Made by a program: the position numbers and the translations under genes. Shown here one piece after another: positions 57,983-64,000 of a stretch of 64,000 nt of DNA (positions are counted from its first letter, which is position 1; every line of letters starts with the position of its first letter). The DNA is from Chitinophaga sp. (GTDB lineage Bacteria > Bacteroidota > Bacteroidia > Chitinophagales > Chitinophagaceae). The notes beneath the pieces were generated by a model, which saw only the letters and a list, made by a program, of their open reading frames with translations, had not been told where the DNA came from and did no database searches. Location: the NCBI RefSeq assembly GCF_017745275.1, contig NZ_JAGHZS010000010.1:1-64000 (forward strand), in the 5' to 3' direction.

Positions 57983-60900
57983 ATGATCTCAAAAACCTTT
58001 ATAGAGCGTAAGAATACTACTATCGTAATTGCTATCATAATTGTGATTGTAGGGCTCATCTGCATGTTTAACCTTCCCATTGCACAGTTGCCGGATATTG
58101 CACCACCAGTAACGGATGTAAGGGCCAATTATGTGGGCGCCAACTCCACCACGGTAGAAGAAACAGTGACCACGCCCATAGAAAACCAGGTAAACGGTAC
58201 GCCCGGCGCCATGTATATACAGTCTGTGAGCGCCAACGATGGCTCCATGAGTATTACTGTCACCTTTAATCTCGGCACCAACCCTGATATCTCTACACTC
58301 GACGTACAAAACCGCGTGAGCCTGGCGCTGCCCAGTACCCCCGATGAAGTACGGCGTGTAGGCGTTACGGTGAAGAAGCGCTCCAACGATATGTTAATGG
58401 TAATTGCGCTCAATTCGCCGCAGGGAAGACACTCCCGCGAGTTTCTCGATAACTACCTCAACATTTACCTGAAACCTGAATTAGCGCGCATTGTCGGAGT
58501 AGGGGATGTGAACGCCTTCTCACAGGACTATAGTATGCGCATCTGGCTCAATCCCGATAAGATGGCCGCCCTTGGCCTCACTGCGGGCGACATTGCCAGG
58601 GCCATTACCGAACAAAACCAACAGGTGCCGGCAGGTAGCGTAGGTGCTCCACCTATGGGTAAACAACAGGCATTTGAATATACGGTAAGTGTAAAAGGCC
58701 GCCTCGCCACTTCTGAAGAGTTTGGCAACGTGGTAGTGGCCACCAGCAAAACCGGTAGCCTGGTAAGGCTCCGGGATGTTGCCCGCATCAACCTCGGCTC
58801 TTTTACCTATGCTATCGACGCAAAAGCAGATGGTAAAACCGGTAGCGGCATGGCCATTTATCTCTCTCCCGGCGCCAATGCCCTCGACGTAAACGACCGG
58901 GTAATGGCCAAGATGAAAGAAATGGCAAAGAATTTTCCGGAAGATGTGCAGTGGCTGGTACCTTTTGAAACTACGTCCTTTGTGCGGATCTCTATTGATG
59001 AAGTAATCCAGACATTTATTGAAGCCATGGTGCTGGTGATCATCGTGGTATTCGTGTTTCTTCAAAACTGGCGTGCTACCCTCATTCCCATCCTGGTAAT
59101 TCCTATTTCCCTGATTGGAACGTTTATATTTTTCCAGCTATTGGGCTTCTCCATTAATACCCTCACCCTGTTCGGCTTCGTGCTGGCGATCGGTATTGTG
59201 GTGGATGATGCCATTGTGGTGGTGGAGGCGGTGCAGCATCATATTGATGCAGACCTGATGTCGCCGCGGGACGCCACTTTCAAAGCTATGTCGGAGGTAC
59301 AGGGACCGGTAATTGCCATCGCCCTCATCCTCGCAGCCGTGTTTGTGCCAGTGGCCTTCATTCCTGGTGTGAGCGGACGCCTGTACCAGCAGTTTGCATT
59401 AACGATCGCATTTTCGGTGCTATTGTCCGCATTCCTGGCCCTGACGTTTACGCCCGCATTAACGGCGATCTTACTGCGGCCCGCACATCTTACCCAAAAA
59501 TCCCATGGGCTCAATAAACTCTTCTTTAAGTTTAATGAATGGTTTGGCAGGGTTACCAATCGTTATGGAAAAGCAGTGATGTTTTCTATCCGGAAAACAC
59601 CGGTAGTGCTCATTATCATGGCCGGCATTTTTGTGGCAGCCTTCTACTTATTCAAGAAAACACCGACCACCTTCGTGCCCCAGGAAGACATGGGCGCTTT
59701 GTTCATTGCACTGGAACTTCCCGAAGCGTCATCTACGCAAAGAACCAAAGAAGTGGTGGCGGAAGTCAGCGATATTTTAACGAAAGACAGTGCCGTAGCG
59801 CACTTCTTCGGTATCACTGGTATCAACTTCGTGGCCAATGCCACCAAGCCCAATTCTGGTACCTTCTTCGTAAGTCTCAAGCCGTGGGATGAACGCTATA
59901 AACATGGCGATAATATCAACGCAGTGTTAGGCCGTATCCAAATGGCCACCATGAAAATTATTGGTGCCAATATTATCTGTATCCCTTCTCCAACACTGCG
60001 TGGACTGGGTACTTCCGGGGGCTTCTCGTTTATACTGGAACAACGCAGCAACCCGGATATCAACCAGTTCCTGCAGGTGATGGGACAATTCCTGATGGCT
60101 GCCAACCAGCGGCCGGAAATTGCGCGGGCATACGCTTTCTTCAGCGCCAATACGCCACAGTTTAATGTGGAAGTAGACCGCGATAAATGTAAACAACTCG
60201 GTGTAGCCGTGAGCGATGTATTCAATGCGCTGCAAACTTTCCTGGGTGGATTGTATGTAAACGACTTCACCAAATTCAGCCGCAGCTTCAGGGTGGTATT
60301 ACAGGCCGATTCCATGTATCGTACCAGCATCAATAACCTGAGCACCTATTACGTCAGGAATAATACGGGATCGATGGTGCCACTCAGCGCCCTCATCACC
60401 ACGAAAAAATCTGCCGGTGCCCCCGTGATCAACCACTTCAACCTGTATCGCTCCGTGGAAATTGATGGGGATAGTAAAATGGGCTATAGTAGTGGTGACG
60501 CTATCGAGGCATTGAAAGAAGTAGCTGCCAAAACGTTGCCGGAGAACTTCGGTTTTGAGTGGGCCAACGTATCGCTGCAGGAAATTCAGGCGGGTAACAG
60601 CAGTGTCCTGATTTTTGCTTTGTCTATCCTGTTCGTATTCCTGCTGCTCACTGCCTTATATGAAAGCTGGTCGGTGCCCTTTTCGGTGCTGCTGGCGGTT
60701 CCCATTGCGTTATTCGGCTCTATCCTGGCGCTGTCGCTTACAAAGCAGGCCAACTCCGTATATTCCCAGATAGGTTTGATCACCCTCATTGGTTTGGCTG
60801 CGAAAAATGCCATCCTGATTGTAGAGTTCTGTAAAGAACGTGTTGACAGGGGGATGCCTTTGCTGGATGCTACTTTAGAGGCAGTAAAATTGCGTTTGCG

Positions 60901-61156
60901 CCCAATTCTCATGACTTCCTTCGCCTTCATCCTTGGCGTGGTGCCCCTGTGCCTCGCGAAAGGCGCTGGTGCCGCTTCCCGTGTTAATATAGGCTTTACC
61001 GTAGTGGGAGGGATGCTGGCCGCTACGCTGCTCGGTATTTTCACTGTACCGGTGTTGTATGTACTCATCACCAAGATGGCTTACGGTAAGAAGAAACTGG
61101 CGGATCTGGAAGCACATGGTAATGAAGACAAGCAACCTAAAGGTTTAGGAGAATAA
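57983..61156 (+). CDS. RND efflux pump permease, HAE1/AcrB family
   Basis: A 1057-aa protein with 12 expected TM segments. Start MISKTFIERKNTTIVIAIII is the usual first TM, GIVVDDAIVVVEAVQHH in TM4 carries the proton-relay Asp pair, and GLAAKNAILIVEFCKE in TM10 has the conserved Lys/Asn. Two large periplasmic loops are present. It is the pump of a tripartite efflux system with the two preceding genes. Drug range cannot be read. No TetR-type regulator is adjacent. Confidence 0.95.
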   Translation: MISKTFIERKNTTIVIAIIIVIVGLICMFNLPIAQLPDIAPPVTDVRANYVGANSTTVEETVTTPIENQVNGTPGAMYIQSVSANDGSMSITVTFNLGTNPDISTLDVQNRVSLALPSTPDEVRRVGVTVKKRSNDMLMVIALNSPQGRHSREFLDNYLNIYLKPELARIVGVGDVNAFSQDYSMRIWLNPDKMAALGLTAGDIARAITEQNQQVPAGSVGAPPMGKQQAFEYTVSVKGRLATSEEFGNVVVATSKTGSLVRLRDVARINLGSFTYAIDAKADGKTGSGMAIYLSPGANALDVNDRVMAKMKEMAKNFPEDVQWLVPFETTSFVRISIDEVIQTFIEAMVLVIIVVFVFLQNWRATLIPILVIPISLIGTFIFFQLLGFSINTLTLFGFVLAIGIVVDDAIVVVEAVQHHIDADLMSPRDATFKAMSEVQGPVIAIALILAAVFVPVAFIPGVSGRLYQQFALTIAFSVLLSAFLALTFTPALTAILLRPAHLTQKSHGLNKLFFKFNEWFGRVTNRYGKAVMFSIRKTPVVLIIMAGIFVAAFYLFKKTPTTFVPQEDMGALFIALELPEASSTQRTKEVVAEVSDILTKDSAVAHFFGITGINFVANATKPNSGTFFVSLKPWDERYKHGDNINAVLGRIQMATMKIIGANIICIPSPTLRGLGTSGGFSFILEQRSNPDINQFLQVMGQFLMAANQRPEIARAYAFFSANTPQFNVEVDRDKCKQLGVAVSDVFNALQTFLGGLYVNDFTKFSRSFRVVLQADSMYRTSINNLSTYYVRNNTGSMVPLSALITTKKSAGAPVINHFNLYRSVEIDGDSKMGYSSGDAIEALKEVAAKTLPENFGFEWANVSLQEIQAGNSSVLIFALSILFVFLLLTALYESWSVPFSVLLAVPIALFGSILALSLTKQANSVYSQIGLITLIGLAAKNAILIVEFCKERVDRGMPLLDATLEAVKLRLRPILMTSFAFILGVVPLCLAKGAGAASRVNIGFTVVGGMLAATLLGIFTVPVLYVLITKMAYGKKKLADLEAHGNEDKQPKGLGE

Positions 61157-61172
61157 CCTTAACTTCAGCACC

Positions 61173-61925
61173 ATGAAAAATACCGAACGTTTCAGCACCC
61201 GGGTGGATAATTATGTAAAATACCGGCCACATTACCCTGTGGCCATTATTCCTTATCTGGCCACTGCTACCGGCTTAACTCGTGCTACCATTGTAGCGGA
61301 TATTGGTGCCGGCACAGGTATCTCTGCCCAGCCTTTCCTGGATAATGGTAATAAGGTATATGCCGTAGAACCCAATACAGAAATGAGGGAGAAGTCAGTA
61401 CAGTTGTTGCAGCGCTATCCCGGTTTTTCTGCACTCGCCGGTTCTGCCGAGCATACCACCCTGCCGGATGCTTCTGTAGACCTCATTGTAGCAGGTACTG
61501 CTTTTCATTGGTTTGATCAGGCTGCCACGGCTGCAGAATTCCGGCGCATTGGCCGTAAAGATGCTTACGTGGTGCTGATGTGGAACGTACGGCAGGCAGA
61601 ACTGCCCTTTGAGAAAGGCTACGAAAAACTCCTGCACCAGTTTGGAACCGATTATAAAGATATGCAGCACAGAAACGTTGGTGCGTCGCAGTTAGCCGGC
61701 TTTTTTCAACCCGGCACCATGCAGGAGAAATCGTTTCAGAACGCGCAGATCTTCGATTTTCCTGCGCTGAAAGGCCGGTTGCTGTCATCGTCTTACGCGC
61801 CCGAGAAAGGCCATCCCGTATATGATGACATGATAAGGGCGCTCGAAGATTTGTTTGAGAAGTACCAGGAGCAAGGCATGGTGAAATTTCACTATGAAAC
61901 TATGTTGTATATAGGGAAAGTATAG
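61173..61925 (+). CDS. Class I SAM-dependent methyltransferase
   Basis: A 250-aa protein. Motif I VADIGAGTGISAQPFLDNG, motif II-like YAVEPNTEMREKS and FSALAGSAEHTTLPDASVDL are typical of Methyltransf_11-like enzymes. The N-terminus (ERFSTRVDNYVKYRPHYP) resembles a broad group of putative small-molecule methyltransferases. Substrate unknown. It lies 16 bases after the RND pump gene and could be cotranscribed. Confidence 0.85.
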   Translation: MKNTERFSTRVDNYVKYRPHYPVAIIPYLATATGLTRATIVADIGAGTGISAQPFLDNGNKVYAVEPNTEMREKSVQLLQRYPGFSALAGSAEHTTLPDASVDLIVAGTAFHWFDQAATAAEFRRIGRKDAYVVLMWNVRQAELPFEKGYEKLLHQFGTDYKDMQHRNVGASQLAGFFQPGTMQEKSFQNAQIFDFPALKGRLLSSSYAPEKGHPVYDDMIRALEDLFEKYQEQGMVKFHYETMLYIGKV

Positions 61926-62003
61926 CCATTAGCTTTTAGTAAAATGCAGCGAAGATCATATTATGTGATCTTCGCTGCATTTTGCTAAAAGCTAAAAGCT
62001 ATA
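61921..62003. terminator. Bidirectional hairpin between convergent genes; variant of the heptad repeat
   Basis: Left arm 61921-61958 and right arm 61966-62003 are complementary over 38 bases with a few mismatches around a 7-base loop (TATTATG). The right arm contains AGCTAAA units, so it follows the AGCNNAA heptad rule, but the AGCTATTG box and TGATCA centre are absent. It spans the stop of the methyltransferase gene and touches the stop of the FAD/Fe-S gene, which fits a shared terminator. Confidence 0.75.
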
Positions 62004-64000
62004 CTATACCAGACTGTTATACAATATCTCTACCGGATGCAAGGCTTTCACGCCGGTACCATCTTTTACCTGGTGCCTGCAACTGGTGCCAGGCGCGGCA
62101 ATAATAGTGCCCTCCGCCGCATTGCGCACGGCCGGAAATAATACCATTTCACCAATTTGCATACTCAGGTCGTAGTGTTCTTTTTCGTAGCCAAAAGAGC
62201 CCGCCATACCGCAGCAACCGGAAGGGATTACCTCTACGGAATAGTTCTGTGGCAGCGATAACATCTTTTTGCTGTGCAGTGCAGACGACAACGCCTTCTG
62301 CTGACAGTGGCCATGCAGCTTAATATGTTGTTTGTTGCTGGTAAATTGTGCGGCTGTGATATGTCCTTTATCTGCTTCCGCGGCCAGGAACTCATCAATC
62401 AGGAATACATGCTTCGCCAGTGCTTTGGCTTGTGTACGCAGATTTTCCCGCACCAGGTCCGGGTATTCGTCACGGAAGCTCAGGATGGCAGAGGGTTCTA
62501 CACCCAACAGCGGAACGTTATCGTTGATAACGTTGCTGAATATACGAACATTGTTTTCTGCATAATCCCTTGCTTTCCGGAGCAGTCCTTTCGACATATA
62601 AGCGCGGGCGCTTTCCGGGTGGTCGATCATTTGTACGTCGTAGCCCAGGCGGTGCAACAGTTGCACCGCTTTGATACCAATAGCGGTATCGTTATAATTG
62701 GTGAACTCGTCACAGAAAAGGTACACTTTTTTGTTACCGGCAGCGCCTTGTTTTTCCTTCGGCCATTTTTCGTTGAACCATTTCCGTAAGGTGGTGCTGT
62801 AAAGGCCAGGCAATGAGCGTTTGGCGGCAAAGCCGGAGAACTTACGGATGATGCTTCCCGTGAAGTTGTTATTGATCATTGCATTATATACCCCTGGCGC
62901 AATGGCGGCCAGTGCAGATAATTTGGAGTAATTGCCGATCATTTTTGCGCGCAGCGGTACACCGTTGGCATCGTAGTAATGCTGCAGGAATTCCATTTTC
63001 AGTTTGGCCATATCCACGTTGGACGGACATTCCGATTTACATCCTTTACATGCCAGGCACAGATCCAGTACATCATAAATTTCTTTATGATCGAAGCGGT
63101 TTTCTTTGGGGCTATGTGTCAGGAATTCGCGGAGGATGTTGGCCCTGGCGCGGGTGGTATCTTTTTCATTCCGGGTAGCCATGTAGCTGGGGCACATGGT
63201 ACCACCACTCAGTTGCGTTTTGCGGCAGTCGCCGGAACCGTTGCACTGTTCGGCATGTTGCAGCATGGTTTGCTGTGGGAAATGGAAAATAGTATTGATG
63301 GCCGGCACCTTTTGTCCCGGTTCGTAGCGCAGCATGCTGTTCATAGACGGTGTGTCTACGATTTTGTTGGGATTGAAAATGTTTTCAGGGTCCCAGGTAT
63401 ATTTAATTTGCCGCAGCAGTTCGTAGTTTTTGTCGCCCACCATCTGTTTAATAAACTCGCCGCGCAGCCTGCCATCGCCGTGTTCACCGCTGAGAGAGCC
63501 ATGATACTTTTTAACGAGGGTGGCAATTTCTTCGGCAATTTTACGGAACAAATGGTTGCCTTCTTCCGTTTTCAGGTTGATGATCGGGCGCAGGTGTATT
63601 TCACCACTGCCGGCGTGGGCGTAGTGAACGGCGTAGAGATTATATTGTTTGAGGATGTTGTTGAAGTCGCGGATAAAGTCTGGTAAATCTTCCACTGCTA
63701 CGGCGGTATCTTCAATTACCGGTACGGCTTTTTCATCGCCGGGCAGGTTACTGAGCAGGCCCAGACCAGCTTTACGGAGTGCCCATATTTTTTTACTGTC
63801 GTCGCCAAAGAGGAGCGGGAAGTGGTATCCCAGTCCGGCGGCGCGCAGCGTGGCTTCCAGCCTGCCGGCGATCTCCACTACTTCTTCGCGGGTATTGCGG
63901 CAAAACTCTACTACCAGGATGGCACCGGGATCGCCTTGTACGAAGAAACGGTTTTTACTTTGTTCGATGTTGTCTTTGGTACATTCCAGGATGTAGTGGT
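62004..64000 (-). CDS. FAD- and Fe-S-binding oxidoreductase (GlcD/Dld-like fusion), 5'-truncated
   Basis: The frame is open to the right window edge, so the N-terminal FAD-binding domain lies outside; about 665 residues are visible. Visible parts in order: the FAD-oxidase C-terminal domain (YAVHYAHAGSGEIHLRPIIN, HGSLSGEHGDGRLRGEF); a 4Fe-4S dicluster region (CNGSGDCRKTQLSGGTMCPS and CLACKGCKSECPSNVD); and a CCG-type domain (SGCCGMAGSFGYE) near the end. This is the D-lactate/2-hydroxyacid dehydrogenase-like fusion class, about 970 aa when complete. Substrate is probably D-lactate or another 2-hydroxyacid, complementing lutABC; this is inferred from domain order. Confidence 0.85.
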   Translation of the reverse strand, partial: HYILECTKDNIEQSKNRFFVQGDPGAILVVEFCRNTREEVVEIAGRLEATLRAAGLGYHFPLLFGDDSKKIWALRKAGLGLLSNLPGDEKAVPVIEDTAVAVEDLPDFIRDFNNILKQYNLYAVHYAHAGSGEIHLRPIINLKTEEGNHLFRKIAEEIATLVKKYHGSLSGEHGDGRLRGEFIKQMVGDKNYELLRQIKYTWDPENIFNPNKIVDTPSMNSMLRYEPGQKVPAINTIFHFPQQTMLQHAEQCNGSGDCRKTQLSGGTMCPSYMATRNEKDTTRARANILREFLTHSPKENRFDHKEIYDVLDLCLACKGCKSECPSNVDMAKLKMEFLQHYYDANGVPLRAKMIGNYSKLSALAAIAPGVYNAMINNNFTGSIIRKFSGFAAKRSLPGLYSTTLRKWFNEKWPKEKQGAAGNKKVYLFCDEFTNYNDTAIGIKAVQLLHRLGYDVQMIDHPESARAYMSKGLLRKARDYAENNVRIFSNVINDNVPLLGVEPSAILSFRDEYPDLVRENLRTQAKALAKHVFLIDEFLAAEADKGHITAAQFTSNKQHIKLHGHCQQKALSSALHSKKMLSLPQNYSVEVIPSGCCGMAGSFGYEKEHYDLSMQIGEMVLFPAVRNAAEGTIIAAPGTSCRHQVKDGTGVKALHPVEILYNSLV

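Noticed and set aside
1..64000. tRNA, rRNA or other standard RNA genes
   Set aside because: I saw no cloverleaf or rRNA-like conserved stretches in the intergenic regions I read; none can be supported.

Overview
The window looks like a chromosomal segment of a Bacteroidota member, most likely a Chitinophaga-like member of the Chitinophagaceae. This rests on two secreted proteins ending in the gliding-motility-associated (type IX secretion, type B) C-terminal domain, RHS cores of the two Bacteroidota subtypes, several TAnnTTTG promoter-like boxes, absence of clear Shine-Dalgarno sequences, and a gene set (lutABC, terpene synthase, fRMsr, PIF1-like helicase with a C-terminal HTH) usual in that family. 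The genus is an inference; no rRNA or tRNA gene is present to fix it.

Region A (1-8.9 kb) is a polymorphic-toxin locus. A large RHS protein, cut by the left window edge, carries a variable C-terminal tip and is followed by a small membrane protein (candidate immunity) and a terminator. Behind it lies a graveyard: a 120-bp duplicate of the RHS YD-repeat region fused into the terminator T-run, a frameshifted RHS tip of another subtype, a DUF1493 gene with an in-frame TAG, a second DUF1493 remnant, and a string of small secreted, lipoprotein or membrane ORFs that are plausible displaced immunity genes.

Region B (8.9-28.9 kb) is metabolic and housekeeping. It holds an M90 (MtfA-type) peptidase coupled to an M28 peptidase; a 901-aa type IX-secreted repeat protein; a four-gene trans-4-hydroxy-L-proline degradation cluster (deaminase, alpha-ketoglutarate semialdehyde dehydrogenase, 2-epimerase, FAD oxidase); rpiA; an MHS-family transporter; a cold-shock protein; a lipoprotein; a nitrilase-family amidase; a PIF1-like helicase; and lutABC for lactate oxidation.

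Region C (29.2-51.0 kb) is one exopolysaccharide/capsule cluster, all on the plus strand: PglF/WbpM-type dehydratase, Wza, Wzc with a Tyr-Gly tail, WbpO/TviB and WbpP/TviC homologues, pyruvyltransferase, Wzx, GT2, EpsG/Wzy, PaaK-like enzyme, GT4, WbpV-like reductase, WbpL-like initiating transferase, NeuD/PglD-like acetyltransferase, a secreted beta-helix protein and a type IX-secreted SprB-repeat protein. A CpsB-type phosphatase faces it. The enzymes together predict GalNAcA plus QuiNAc or FucNAc sugars.

Region D (51.0-64 kb) has fRMsr, idi next to a class I terpene synthase, two membrane proteins (DUF2157, TMEM175-like), a TolC/adaptor/RND efflux set, a methyltransferase and a partial FAD/Fe-S oxidoreductase.

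The least explained structure is a family of at least five (possibly six) intergenic inverted repeats with outer arms of AGCNNAA heptads, a conserved AGCTATTG box and an inner stem that differs between copies yet stays self-complementary. They lie at 19.2, 23.5, 25.9, 28.9-29.2, 53.4 and (variant) 61.9 kb. Two abut candidate promoters and one supplies the C-terminus and stop codon of a gene.
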